From positions 434,001-498,000 of the forward strand of contig PQWQ01000002.1 of assembly GCA_002943765.1 (NCBI GenBank): DNA of 64,000 nt, written 5' to 3'. The DNA comes from Psoroptes ovis (taxonomy: Eukaryota; Arthropoda; Arachnida; Sarcoptiformes; Psoroptidae). Under the pieces are notes generated by a model. The model worked only from the letters and a program-made list of their open reading frames with translations. It was not told the DNA's origin and ran no database searches. This document shows, in pieces, positions 34,593 through 47,678 of this stretch; within the stretch, counting starts at the first letter, position 1; every line of letters starts with the position of its first letter. The position numbers and the translations under genes are program-made.

Positions 34593-35326
34593 TGTTTTTT
34601 TTGAGGGGGTAATCTTATATGTTTTTACAAAGATTTAAATTAAGAAAAAGTCAAAATTACAACAATAATTTAATGGATCAACAATAATTTTATTGGATAT
34701 ATAATTTTACAAAAAAAGTAAGGTAATATTTGATGTAAATATTTGTTTTGGTGAATGTAATTTTGGGTATTCAAATCATTTTCTTAGCAAGTTTTCTTAG
34801 CAAGAAATCACATGCTTTTCAAATTTGAAGAAATTCAATTTCAATTATTTAATGTCGGGAAATAATTAAAAATTAAATGAAATGATACTGAAAAAAAGTG
34901 AACGCGTTGGCTTATTTTTTGGATAAAAACGTGGATAGAAATGTGTGTGTTTTGTTATTATTTTAGCAAAAATAAGTGAAAAAAGTAACGAAAAAACAGA
35001 CATGAAGATGAATCGATTGTTTTGTATCGATTTTTCGCCCGTGAAGTTATGCCATCTTTTAATGAAAAATTTTGATACAAAATGATTTGCTACATGTGAT
35101 CGATTATCATTAAATTTAATCATTTATGTGATAATATTTACATGTACAAAAATGGTAATTTAATTTTACTAAAATGATCATAGAAAAATGATAAACATGG
35201 TGATAATTTTGATAAAATTTTTGCAGACAACAATGCAGCAGATATTTTGTGATCTCGTATTTGTTTTCAAATGATTTTTTCGTATTCACATCGTTCAAAT
35301 ATTGTTTTGACATATCAAATTCAACA

Positions 35327-36289
35327 ATGGATTTTGATTGGGAAAATTGTATCGATACGCTCAAAAGTCATGGAAAGGGTAAACCATTAATTTGAACTGG
35401 ACTAGAATCATCTTCAATTAATATAATTTTCTATTTAGATAGAAATTGTGCCGTAGTCTTGCTGAATCATTGTTTCGACACGATAATATCTAAATTTGAT
35501 TCAATTGATAAATTTTTGAATGATGAAAAATTTGAAAATTTCCAAGAAATATGGAACAACAGTTCAGTACGTTTAATTGTTGATGGTGGTGCCAATTATT
35601 TTCATGACATTCAACAACATGAATCGACAAAATCATTTGATCCAGATTTTATTGTTGGTGATTTTGATTCAATCAAACCGAATGTAATGGAATATTTCAA
35701 GAAGAATTCAAATATCGAGATAATACATACACCCGATCAAGATTATACTGATTTTACTAAAGCATTATTCATATTGAATGATGAAGTTCTGAATAATTCA
35801 ATGAAAAACATTAAAATTGATTATTGTTTGGTATTTTTTTCAAATTCAGGACGTATCGATCAATATTTATCGATATTGTCAACTATTCATTATTTTAGTA
35901 ATAACTTTGAAACATTTCCACCGATTATATTGATCGATTTGGTTGATTCGATTAGTATTGTACTTAAAAAGGTGATCTATGAAATTTATCTGCCATAATT
36001 ACGATTAATTTTACCATAATAATTCCATGATTTCATTTTGAAGGGCAAACATCGAATACCGAGAATAATTGATGCTAATTGGTGTTCATTAATACCATTA
36101 TGTGGTTCTGTCAAACTGAATACAAAAGGTTTACGTTGGAATTTAAATGAAAATGATGATAATAATGAACTGGAATTTGGTCGATTTATTAGTTCATCGA
36201 ATGAATTCGATAAAAATTTTAATGAAATCATAATTGATGTTATTAATGATAAACGATCAATATTGTTTTCAACAGAATTTCATCTTTAA
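35327..36289 (+). CDS. TPK1: Thiamine pyrophosphokinase (EC 2.7.6.2)
   Basis: Three exons by splice signals and frame: 35327-35378, 35439-35971 and 36044-36289, with 60- and 72-bp GT-AG introns, giving 276 residues (human TPK1 is 243). The enzyme transfers pyrophosphate from ATP to thiamine, making thiamine pyrophosphate in the cytosol. Seen: DGGANYFHD at about 66-74, the metal-binding GDFDS at about 91-95, PDQDYTDFTKA at about 116-126, GRIDQ at about 155-159, and a C-terminal thiamine-binding fold (GKHRIPRI, WCSLIPL, GLRWNL, SSSNEF). Exon 1 supplies MDFDWENCIDTLKSHGK and joins in phase 1 to DRNCAVVLLNH, matching the family's first strand. The segment before GRIDQ (FFSNS) differs from the usual Gly-rich LGGLAG. 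It lies head-to-head with the Tudor gene. Confidence 0.95.
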
Positions 36290-38163
36290 CATCTTTTCTA
36301 TTCCGAAAACAAATACAAATGATTTTGGAGCAAAATGAACAATGGAATAAACGAAATACTAGAAAAACCTTTAACAATAATGTTGTTCATCATCAAACAC
36401 AATTACATCTTTATTATTCGATATTAAATATCTATATATCTTGCATCTTGTGTAATATCTGTAAATATAAATGTTAATGATTAAAAAAGATGAGAATAAA
36501 TAAGAAAACGAACTAAAATAACGAAAAATTACATTATGGAATATAATCATTAATCTTAATTAACTATAGGATGAACACGACGAACGAACCAAAGGAACAT
36601 CAGCTAAATGAAAGCAAATACGTTCAAAGCAATGATGATTCTATTTTATTTCATTGTAAATTTTCTCGGTCGTTTGCTCATAATTGACCGGATAGGGCTA
36701 TATTTGTATTTATGTATGTATCATTTGCTCGTAAGGCTAAACATCATGATCATCATACATTATTTAACAAATAAAAAACCATTCATTATTTTTATTTTCG
36801 TTTTTTTCGAGCAATTTGTCCATTCATTCATTCATTCATTTATTTATTATTATTATTATCATTATGGTTAATTCTTCTATGTGTTCGTATCATCGTATGA
36901 AATAATAATTTCATTAATTATTTTCTTCCTTTTTTTTCAAAAAAAAAATCTTCCCGTTATTTTCTATGGAAAATTTATGTTTAAATTCAATTTTTGATCT
37001 TCAACGTTTTTTAAAATGCATTGAACAAGCATCGATATTCAGTTTTTGATCTCCAATTAATTAAATATTTTCATTTTCTCTCTCTCTCTCTGTCCGTCGA
37101 TAATTTTCAAGATTATTGATATGTGAATTTGTCACTAATATGTCATATGCACACACACTCACACACATCGACATAGTGTCTCATCGAGAATTGTGGTTTC
37201 ATTTTATTTGAATTTAATAATGAAAAATTCATTCATTTAGGGTGTCTGTGAATGTGTTTGATAATGATACATTATCAATTAAAAATAATAATAATCATAT
37301 TATATTGAATAAAAAAAAGATTGTTGTCATCATTATTTGTAAAGGGTTGTTGTTTGTCGATTTTTCGACGATCAAAAAAAAAAACTAATTAAAAATTGAT
37401 TCAATGATAGCAATAATGATAAAGACGAAGAAGACAAAGATGAAAATGTGTGAATATATCGATCCCTTGATATCTATTTTATTTTATTTTTATTATTATT
37501 CCATTGCTTGCTCTTGATGTTGTTGTCGACACATAATGTCATAAAAATATATTATTATTTGAAACTTACGAAGAAAAAAAAACCATAATCATTTGATTAT
37601 TTTTCAATATATTAATCGTAATAATAATGATAATACTTGAATGAACATTGTTTTACCCAATGCATTTTCTGATCGGGTTTTCGCTTTTTATTCGGGCTGC
37701 TTTTCTCCTTGAAGCATTTGAATGAATGAATGAACCAAACTGCGACTGCTTCGCATTCTGCTTTCTGTTATTTAGGGTTCATTCTCTTGAATTCTTGCAA
37801 TTATTCAGTATTTTGGTTTTCAGTACCAATTCTGCCATTGAATGGATTGGTTTCATGAAACGATTTCAATTCGTTGATTTCATTTCATTTCATTTTCAAC
37901 CAATCAATGAATCGTTTTTTGTCGTGTTTGATGTTTGTGAAATTATTGAATTTTAAATCATTTTTCTCAAATAAATGATTTATATGATGAAACCATCAAT
38001 GGATGATTTAATTTTTGTCAAAAATCCAATTTTTGAAAGTTTTTTCGATTAAAATTTGAAATTCCAACCGATCAATATTCATATCATCATTTTGAATAAT
38101 TTTGTGAATTGTTTTCTATAAAAAAATTTTAAAATTCAAAAACACCGAAAAAATTCATGAATT
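36290..38163. other. Intergenic, no gene seen
   Basis: A+T-rich sequence after the thiamine pyrophosphokinase stop, with AATAAA-like signals near 36495 and simple repeats. Short frames here have no recognisable content. Confidence 0.6.
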
Positions 38164-38284
38164 ATGTCAATTTTTCGTTCGATCATATTCATCATCATAT
38201 CGATGATGATGTTGATGATGATGTTCAACGTTCAATTCACCATCGGTAAAAATTCCATTGGTGAAAATCATTCTTCGATAAAAG
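38164..38284 (+). CDS. Putative signal-peptide first exon of the Asn-rich membrane protein
   Basis: An ATG opens a frame coding MSIFRSIIFIIISMMMLMMM followed by a polar stretch, a classical secretion signal (basic n-region, long hydrophobic core, cleavage possible after about residue 24-28). Two donors follow in the same phase: G followed by GTAAAA at 38246 and AAAG followed by GTAAAA at 38285; both leave one base of a codon. The exon at 47679 has an acceptor needing exactly one base, so either donor would join in frame and the resulting protein would have a signal peptide plus the transmembrane segment. The link is an inference over 9.4 kb. Confidence 0.45.
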
Positions 38285-40805
38285 GTAAAAATTATGAAAA
38301 ATTGTTTATGTTTTGCATGGAATTTCCAATCAAAATTTTTCAAAATAAAACAAAAAATTAAAACAAAAATTCAATGAATATTAATGCAATTTTTAGTCGA
38401 TTGGATGATCGCTGTATAGCCTTCGAGTTTTCCGAAGAAAATTGCCAGTCTATAGCCTTTGCTTTTTTTTTTGAAAAAATTATTGGATGATCGTTGTTGT
38501 TGTTGTCGATGTCATGTCATAGTTTAAAATAATAAAATTTAGACTCTGAGCAATAAATCATTTGTCAAATCGTTTCTCTTTTCGACATACCAAAGAGCGA
38601 GAGAGATGATGGTAAAGCGAGGCTAAGCGAGAAAGAAAATTGATATTTTAAATTTTTTCAATTCAAGTAAAATTCTTTGAATTAAAATTTGAGAAAACAA
38701 AAATCTATTTTAAATATTTACGAAGTACACACACGGAAAATTTTCGGATATAAATTAGAATAAATGACATTTCTCTTAATGAAGCAATGAACATCCAAGA
38801 ATGAACTATTATTTGAAAATCTCAAGAGTTTCACCAGCAGAAAATAAAGAAGATAATTAAATCTTATTTATCTTAGTGTCTCGATGTTCAATGTTGTTGT
38901 TTGTTGTTTGTTGTTTGACATTTTAAATTATTTTTGTTTCGTTAGGTCTTCATTTCCATGAAGCTAATAATAATGAACATTTACGATTGGGCTAAGGTTC
39001 TCGAAATTTTCCAAATTCTTAAATTTTTGCATTCCTAGAATCCTTGGATTCTTTTGGAATTTTTTCAAAATTAGTCTTGAACCAAGGCAAAAAAAAAAAA
39101 ATGAAATGAGGAACATTAAGGCTTCACCAATTCATTGTTTTTGGTGGACAAATGACAAAGTATGGCCAATTCAAACAATGGCAAAAGTTCAACTTGACTC
39201 TATTTTCTTGACTCTATGATTAATACAAATAAATGAGTGCAAAATTGATTTTCAATAATTTCATTGATCAAGAAAAAAATGATGGAAAAAAATAAATAAT
39301 TTGTTGATTTTCAAATTAAAAACAAACAAATGATGAACGAATAATAATAATATTGAACGAAAATCTGACATTTATCAGGATTCATTTCAATTTCGATTTG
39401 GGTTTCGGTTGTTTATTTTTGACATTATTATTTTATTTCAATTATTATTATTATTATTGTTATTTGTTTTGTTTTGTTTGAAGCAACATTTGGAATAATT
39501 TCACTCTGTGTGTGTGTGATATATGGGAAATATGTGTGTGTGTTTCATGAGTGAATGAATGGCTGAATAGATGGTTGAAGAATGAAGAAATGTGATCAGC
39601 ATATGAATGATATGTTTTATTGATTTTTTCCTTGATTTTCTTTTATTTTTTAGTTCACTTTGAAATGAAATATTTCTTATTCTTTTTTCTTTGAATCTGG
39701 AATCTTTATTACTACTATTAAGGGGCTATTGTTACAGATTGAAAAAAAAACTCAAACCCATCACAATATAAAATATTAAATAATGAAAAATTTTTTTATT
39801 TAAGTGAATACATTAAAGTGATTTGTCAGTAGAAAAATATATTTCTGTTTTATGAATGAATATATGAAAAATAAATGAAATGAAAATAGAATGAAATTGA
39901 ATTGTCTTACATTATTTCAATTCAAATATTATTGCAGCAAAATATGTTCATCCCGTTTAATAGTTTTCAATGATTTCATCATAATTTAATATCGGAATAA
40001 AGACTAAAAAGCAAAAAATGAAATGAAATTGTTTGAATAAATATTTGATAAATGCTTGATATGTATTGCTTAATCGAAAGGGTTAAATGTGTGTGTGTAC
40101 AAATTGAAGACATTTCATGCATTTATTTCTCTCTCTCTCTTTTTTTCATTCGCCTAAAACATTTGTAAAGGATTTCAAGAAATTCAAGATTTTTGCATTC
40201 GAATTTTTATCCTTTCCATATTTGAGCTTATATTTCTGATTATTTGAAAAATACAACAAAAAGCAAAAATTGATTACAATAATTGATTTGTCAATATTTG
40301 AATTGGAGGAAAAATATGCAAATATCCATACATACCGATTCATTCGGCGATATTATTTTCATTATCTCTTCATATTTCGATAATTCTCTCATTTTTTCCA
40401 TCTTTCGGTTAAATATTTTATCATCATCATCCATATATATTCAAGCAAACAACACCAAATAACAACAATACAAATCAAATGCATGCAAATATTTAATTTT
40501 TATCTCCTCTCTATCTACCCCTTCAAACAAAGATAAATATGAAATTTTACCCTCTTTCTCCATCTCTACCAAAGCATTCAAACATTATTTCATTGATGTT
40601 TCCATGTTATCATTCTGCAAATGACGTTTTGTATGTGTGTTTGACTATAGTTTTGAATTCAACGATGATCATAATAATAATAATTGTCATTTGTATTTTG
40701 TATTTGTTTAAAATATTAAAAAAAAATGGAAATTCCGTTCCATTTTCATAATATATTTTCGTGTGTTTCAAAATGTATGAAGAATTATTATTATTATTAT
40801 TATTA

Positions 40806-40885
40806 TTAGGTTGTCCGAAAAGTTTTTGCCGATTTTCCAATGATTTTCTACGATATAATCGGCAAAAACTTTTCGGACAACCTAA
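40806..40885. mobile_element. Mariner-type MITE copy 3, perfect 29-bp arms
   Basis: 80 bp between TA dinucleotides. The 29-bp terminal inverted repeats (TTAGGTTGTCCGAAAAGTTT... to GCCGATT) match perfectly, leaving a loop of about 22 bases. This is the best-preserved copy of the palindromic subtype. Confidence 0.93.
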
Positions 40886-41717
40886 TATTAATATTTTGTA
40901 ACATGAATATTTTCAATGTTTATTTTTACTCTTTTGTTACTAAATATTTGCGTGTATTTGAATAATAATATACACATACTCTATGCTTTGCTTTTTTTTT
41001 TGATAATCATATAATAATTGATGTTTGACCACATTGTTGTAACGTAAAACAAAGCGAAAAATTCAAACAAAACGAATTCAAACAATATGAATAATTGAAT
41101 GAGTGAATGAATGAAATCAAATTACCAAAAGTTTTTCTGTTTTGTTTTTGTGTTGTTTCATTCCTGAAAAATTATTGCACAAATTAGTGTCCAAAACAAG
41201 CAAAAAAAACTGTTAATGATGTTTGCCTTTGTGCATTGTTTTGGCCCATGTTTAGCCTATGTGTGTTTGACCAGCTAACAATGACAGAAAAATGAATGAA
41301 ATTTTCAAATTTTTTTCTCCTCAAAAAATTTCAAATTAAATTCAATTCATTGGTGAGAAGCCCCAAAGACAAATTCACGGAATTTTATTTCCCTGACGAA
41401 ATTTTTTTTACATGAAATTTCCAATCTATCATCGACTCGTCGAAGTCCAAATACCACAAAATTCAATCCAATTGATATTGGCTGAAAGGAAACATGTACA
41501 CACTTTATACATATCAATAATAATTGTGTGTAAAAAGCTGTAATACAACATACACAAATGTATATGTTGGTTTTTAATAATATATGATTTTGAACTTTTT
41601 ATTTGATGAATTGATTTTTTGTAATTTTGCTATCAAAAAACTAAAAATCATCATGCATGACGAGTGGTTGTATTTGATAGGGTATATTTTTGATTAGGAT
41701 ATAGTTCATGTATTATA

Positions 41718-41798
41718 TTAGGTTGTCCGAAAAATTTTTGCCAATTTTTAAACGTTTTTCAATTAGTAAATCGGCAAAAAACTTTCAGGACGACCTAA
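41718..41798. mobile_element. Mariner-type MITE copy 4
   Basis: Palindromic subtype, more diverged (GGTTGTCCGAAAAATTTTTG versus a right arm with CAGGACGACC), TA-flanked. Confidence 0.87.
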
Positions 41799-42428
41799 TA
41801 CACACACAGAGTGATTATAACTGTATTTTGATTGTGTTGGCAAGGCCAATGTTTTTTCAGGGCACAAAATCACAGAATAAATACATTCACTTCGCTTCCA
41901 ATTGAAACATAACATTGAAATTAAATTTACTTGTTTTTCGATTGGAATTGAAGCTTCGAGTTCAAATGCAAATAGATTGTTGAAAGGAAAAAGAAAGAAA
42001 ATGTTTCAACATGGAATCGGGAAAAAATTTTGACAAATCAATCAAATTCTGATTCAAAATTCAAATAATAATTTATTTTTGAGGTTAAAAATTGTCGTTT
42101 CATCGTATTTGATTTTCAATTGCTTTCGATTTTTCCATTGCGAATCAGTCAAATCAATCAAAATTCTGTTTGAAATCAATAATTTCATTATTTTCTCTGG
42201 AGGAAATCACGGAAAAAATCGTGGAAATTTGACAATTTTCTTTCAATTTTTTCAAATTTTCCCAATTTTTTCAAATTTCTTCAAATTCAATCAGACTCAT
42301 AATTATTGAATTTGATTGAATCAAAAATTGATTCATTCAATTTTTGATTCGTGTTTTTCTACAATCAAAAACAAACAAATAAATGAATAGAAATCAATAA
42401 AATCTAATCAATTGCTGTTGTCAATATA

Positions 42429-42508
42429 AAGGGTTGTCCGCAAAGTTTTTGTCGGTTATATCGTAGCATATGATTGAAAAATCGGCAAGGACTTTTCGGA
42501 CAAACTAA
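42429..42508. mobile_element. Mariner-type MITE copy 5
   Basis: Palindromic subtype. The left terminus is altered to AAGGGTTGTCC and the right end is GGACAAACTAA followed by TA. Inner arms are GTCGGTT and ATCGGCAAGG. Confidence 0.85.
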
Positions 42509-42951
42509 TAAAAAAATTGTTTGATTCAATTAAATACAGAAGTTTCGCCACCATTGAAAATTACTCTCTGTTGGTTTGATTTTGACTGAATTATTTTTAT
42601 TTTGACGGAAAAAATGTCGAAATTATCATTGAAAATAATTGTGGAAAGCAAGAAAAAGTAGAAAGAACCAGAAAAAATAGAAAAAACCAAAAAAGAAAAC
42701 CAAGAAATTTCCATTTCATTGATCGACTATTGGTGAATATATTACCAATAATAAATTTCGGTGCAAAACCAGTACAAATAAACGAACGAATGTAAATAAG
42801 AATTTTTAAATTGAAAATTCTCGATCGAGATAAGCAAGCAAAAGGAAATTTGAAAGACATTTCTTAAGAAATTGCTAAGACATTTTTCGTTCTTCAGTTT
42901 GAAATTCAAAGTTGATAAATATTCATTGATGAACAATTGTTTTTATATATA

Positions 42952-43033
42952 TTAGGTTGTCCAGAAAAGTTCTGGTCGATTTTCACGGGCAACTTGTATT
43001 GATTAAACAAAATGAACTTTTCGGACAGCCTAA
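42952..43033. mobile_element. Mariner-type MITE copy 6
   Basis: Second subtype in inverted orientation relative to copy 2: TTAGGTTGTCCAGAAAAGTT on the left, AATGAACTTTTCGGACAGCC on the right, then TAA and TA-rich flank. Confidence 0.87.
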
Positions 43034-43547
43034 TATTTCAATTGCATTTATTATTATTGTTGTTGTTCAGTGTATTTAAAATTTAATTTATTTCATTCAT
43101 TATTATGATTATTCACTTTCAAAACTTGTTCAATTTTCGATCAAATAAAATTTCAAACTTTTTCTCAGTTCATTTTCGTCGTTTTGTGCTTATTTTGTTT
43201 GTCATCAAAATTTGTTCATAGGCAAAATTTACTTTGCAAAATTGCAATCGCAATAATAATAATTGGAAATATTCACACACAGATAATTGAGTTATCACTT
43301 TCGAACAATTTCGATAGTGTCCATAGGACAAAAATAAGCAAAAAGCGAAAAAATTCAAAAAACTCGACACATTTTCACGTTCATTTTTGTGTAAATTTGC
43401 AAAATTGAAAAAAAACTAAATAAAATAAATAAGAATAAGTTCAATGTATGTGCTCGTACACATATACACAAAGCTTATGGAAATATAAATGTTTGAGAAG
43501 CGAAAAAAAAACTATTTTGAATAAAGAATATTATTATTTCAATGATA

Positions 43548-43628
43548 TTAAGTTGTCTGAAAAGTTCTTGCCGATTTTCCCCAATATTTTCTACGATATA
43601 ACCGGCAAAAACTTTCCGGACAACATAA
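43548..43628. mobile_element. Mariner-type MITE copy 7
   Basis: Palindromic subtype with several arm mismatches (TTAAGTTGTCTGAAAAGTTC; right end AACTTTCCGGACAACATAA), flanked by TA. Confidence 0.87.
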
Positions 43629-45273
43629 TAATAATATTCTTATGTGACCAAGTTGAAATCCATAGAATCCTTGGTCTGAAAAATGAAAAAAAAAGTTGAT
43701 CCATGCATTCATCTATCCATCCATCTACTATTATTATTTTCAAGTGAATATTATTAAAAAAAATAAGAATAAAAATAAATAAATAAATAAAAATAGATAC
43801 GAATAAAGAGATGCTACAGCCGTAGCATTATAATTCAAATCATGCTACCCTAACTCTATGTGTGTTATTTGAGTTTGATCAAAATAAAACTGAAACTAAA
43901 ATAAAATAAAATCCATTTTCCATTATTTCTATTATTATTATTATTAGTATTATTATTTTGAATAAAATATATTTCATTCAATATATGAATAATTCAAACA
44001 CGTTTTGATGACATTTCTATTATTATTATTATTTATTTATTTAAAATTGATTTTTCTCCTTCTTCTTCTTCATATTTGCTTATTTCAATGCTCGTTTTGA
44101 ATTCTATTTATTCAAATTATTTTTGGTTCATCAAACATCGATCATCGAACAACAAGAAACAACAAAATGATCAAAAATAGATCAAAAATAACCAAACATT
44201 AGAGTAGGAAAAACGCGTGTTAATTCACACGTACATCACATTAATAATAATTCATTGATTCATAAATTATTTAACCGAGAAAAAAATGGAAACAAAATTA
44301 ATTGAATTGATAAATGTGTGTGTTTGGTCCAAATTCTATGAAATGTCTGAACCCAAATTGAATTTTTCCAACCCAAACATTGCAGCACAAAATGTTAATT
44401 GTTTTTTCTCCTCTCTTTCAGTCTTTAAAACCATTTAACATTTACATCGTTATCTTATCATATCAATCAAATGATGAGGAATAATAATAATAAAAATGAG
44501 GAAAAAATGAAAGCAAAAATGTAATTGATTCTACCATACTATCACTAATAATAATACAATACTAAACAATAGCTAATCGTATTGCAAATTGTTTTCGCAT
44601 GGTCGAAATTCAATTCTCCGAATTTTTCCATTTTTTCCATTTTTTTTTCTGCAGAATGCCATTATCCATCCACACACACACCAAACACACACACGCACAC
44701 ATACATACAAAAGAGAGATGGTAGGAAATACAAATCCATAATCGGATCGATAATCTTTTTGTTTCATGCAACTTTTTGTTTTTCTATTATTATTCTTTAT
44801 TTCAAATTCTATTCTTCAAATGCAAACCACCACCATCATCATCATCATCATTTCATTTTATTTTATGAAATTTCAGATTTATTTCAAAAAAAAATTTTCA
44901 GATTCCATTGGCGAAGTTTTTCTCCTTTTTTGATTCGTAATAAACTAATTTTATTTTATTTTATTTTTTATGGAAAACTGAGCCCTAAAATAGCAAAAAA
45001 CTTTCCATGAATTTTCCATGAATTTTCGCATATAAAATATAATGATTATATTCATAGATTCATAGACATTTGAAGCAAAATCAGCAGCAACGAAAATTGA
45101 TGGAAATTGAATGAATAAATGTTGAATAAACTGAATTTTTTTTCTTTTGGACAAAGAAGAAGAAAAATGAAATTTTTCACATAAATATGGACCGTATTTA
45201 TGCGCGTATTACGCGCACAGTTGCTTCGAAGAATTTTTTTTTGAATTTTCCAAATTTTTCCTTTATTGAATTA

Positions 45274-45353
45274 TCAGGTTGTCCGAAAAGTTTTCGTCGA
45301 TTTTCTAATGATTTTCAACGATATAATCGGCAAAAATTTCGCGGACAACCTAA
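45274..45353. mobile_element. Mariner-type MITE copy 8
   Basis: Palindromic subtype: TCAGGTTGTCCGAAAAGTTT on the left and GCGGACAACCTAA on the right, flanked by TA. Confidence 0.88.
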
Positions 45354-46511
45354 TATTATCATTATTATTATATTTGAATTATTGCAGCCATTATTCTTGT
45401 AAAAGTTTCTTAGTTTTTTCAAATGTATCAAATATAGACACCAAAATATACACTAAATACAAAGAATTTTAAATTGTGAAAAAGCGAAAAGCGAAAAACC
45501 TCATGAATTGTTTTACCCATCGTGTGATATTAATGATGATCATCATCATGATTGCTGATGACAAAGCAAAAAAATCAAAAAAATTTATCAAAGTTGAAAA
45601 AAAAATTTTCCATGGTTATCACACAGTTAGATTCAGTTAGTTTCATAATTTTGTCAATTGTTAATTGTCGAGGAAAATTCTCTGTGCAAAATTAAGTGTG
45701 GAACAAATTTTTCTCCTTAGGAAACAATATTTAATGATGATGATGATGATGATATGATTCAATGCTACTTATGTGTGTGTATGTGTGCCAGCCTCTGACA
45801 ATTAAGTACAATGTGTTTCGCTGGCTGCTTTAATTTTTCCACCATTGAAAACGTTTGAATTTTATTTCTTTTGAAAAAAACAAATTGAAATTGAAAAAAA
45901 TGAAATGAAATGAAATGAATCAATTTTTTTCTTATTGAAAGAAACTTATTATACGCGTATATCTATTGGAACATTGGAAAAATGTTTTCATTGATTCATC
46001 AGTGTTTTTCGTCATCAATTTCTTCATTCATTTCATTTCGAATCATTTTGAAATAATGAAAATTTTCAACAATTTTCTTCTTGCTTTCATTTAAGAATCA
46101 TTTCTTTTTTCAATGGGAAAAAAGAGTGGAAAAAATTGATGTATTATTTCACATATTTTTCAATTAAAAAAACTTCCATAGGAAAAAATTGGTGAGAGGA
46201 AAAAATCAATGTTTTCTTCTCCTGAAAAAAAAAATCGTATTGATTACTATTGTATTGCATTGTATTGTTCATTGTTCATTGTGATATTTGGTATAATCAA
46301 ACGAACCAGAGAAAAATCGAAATGATATTTTTCATTTTTAATCATTTTTAATTTTGATAAAATCTTTTATTTTTCATTCTTCTTCAAAATCAAAATGAAA
46401 ATTTTTCATTTGATTTTCATTTATGTGAAAATTTTTAGGGCGTTTTCTACATTCAATCCCCGATACGTTTTTAATATGTATGTGATTTCATGTATGTAGC
46501 CAATAACAGTA

Positions 46512-46592
46512 TTAGATTGTCCCATAAGTTCTTGCCGTTTTTTAAATTTTTTTCTAATTCGAAAAACAGCAAGAACTTATGGGACAATCTAA
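46512..46592. mobile_element. Mariner-type MITE copy 9, variant termini
   Basis: Third subtype with TTAGATTGTCCCATAAGTTC termini. The arms match over about 31 bp with one difference (GCCG versus GCTG), separated by a short A+T-rich loop; the outer and inner bases distinguish it from the other nine copies. Confidence 0.9.
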
Positions 46593-46843
46593 AAATGTAT
46601 TTTCAAATGAAAGATGGATATATTTCTTTTTCCACCGTGAAAAAAAACCGTATAATAAAAGTTTAATTTCAAATGAAATGAATTATTCCTGGAGAAAATA
46701 TTGGGAGAAAAAAAAATATCCATATATTTGAAGATGGGAATTTGAATGGTGGAAAAAAAGAATCATTTTTCCATTTTGTGATTTTTTTTTTATTTCAACA
46801 ATTTTTTTTCATTCATTCATTCATTTACATTTGTAAATATAAT

Positions 46844-46923
46844 TTAAGCTGTCCGAAAAGTTCATTTTATTTAATCAATAGATTTGCTAATGAAAATCGG
46901 ACAGAACTTTCCGGACAACCTAA
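46844..46923. mobile_element. Mariner-type MITE copy 10
   Basis: Second subtype: left TTAAGCTGTCCGAAAAGTTC, right AACTTTCCGGACAACCTAA followed by TA. Inner sequences do not pair. Confidence 0.87.
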
Positions 46924-47404
46924 TATTTGAAATATATGCATTTCAAAAATGATGATGATGATGAAATGATATATTTATATTTGGGCACGAATTTTTTTCT
47001 CTCAAATAAATAAATGAATTGAATCGAATTTTCATTGAATGAATGAATAAATGTCCAAATAATATGAAATAAACCATATTATTCTGTTGTTTATTTGATT
47101 TTCGAAAAAAAAATAATTCTCATTCATTCATTCAATTCAATTTTCATTTCAAAATACATTGATTGTGGGCAAAAATATACAAAAATAATACACAAATACA
47201 AATAGACAAATAGACAAATAAACAATATTGCTTTCGGATCAAACTATTCTTTTCAGAATATTTTTTTGTTTCTACTTTGTAAAATTGTAATAATGATAAT
47301 AGTAATAATAATAATAGTAACAATGTCAGCTGCTGAATATTATTATATTTCAGTTTCATTTTATTCTTTTCAATGTTTCAATGTTTGAAATTGTATCGAT
47401 TTGC

Positions 47405-47426
47405 GTGTGTGTGTGTGTGTGTGTGT
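47405..47426. repeat. (TG)n microsatellite
   Basis: Uninterrupted GT run about 250 bp before the long exon. Confidence 0.9.
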
Positions 47427-47678
47427 TTCGGGTATGGTTTGCTTTTATTGCCATTATTGTTATTATTATTATTATGGTTATTTGATTTAGATTTAAATGT
47501 AATAGAAATTTTGTACTGAAATAATTTTCAAGTAATAATTAGATTTTGCATGATAATTTCTATGTGGACAGAGAGAAAGAAATGTGGAAAATAAAAATTT
47601 GATTGATTATCAATTTCAAACTTTTTTTTTTACTTTTCATTCATTCATTCAATTTCTATTGTTTCAAAAATTATTTAG

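Larger units (their letters stand above)
38285..47678 (+). other. Putative 9.4-kb intron carrying a MITE cluster
   Basis: No exon-like frame is apparent between the signal-peptide exon and the long exon at 47679. The stretch carries eight of the ten mariner-type MITEs in the window and many simple repeats. Additional small exons cannot be excluded. Confidence 0.4.

Noticed and set aside
45187..45472. Two + strand frames near 45.2-45.5 kb
   Set aside because: Both run through MITE copy 8 and have no independent support.
47603..47678. Extending the Asn-rich protein upstream to an apparent start at 47603
   Set aside because: There is no ATG there, and a good splice acceptor (ending 47678) marks the exon start.
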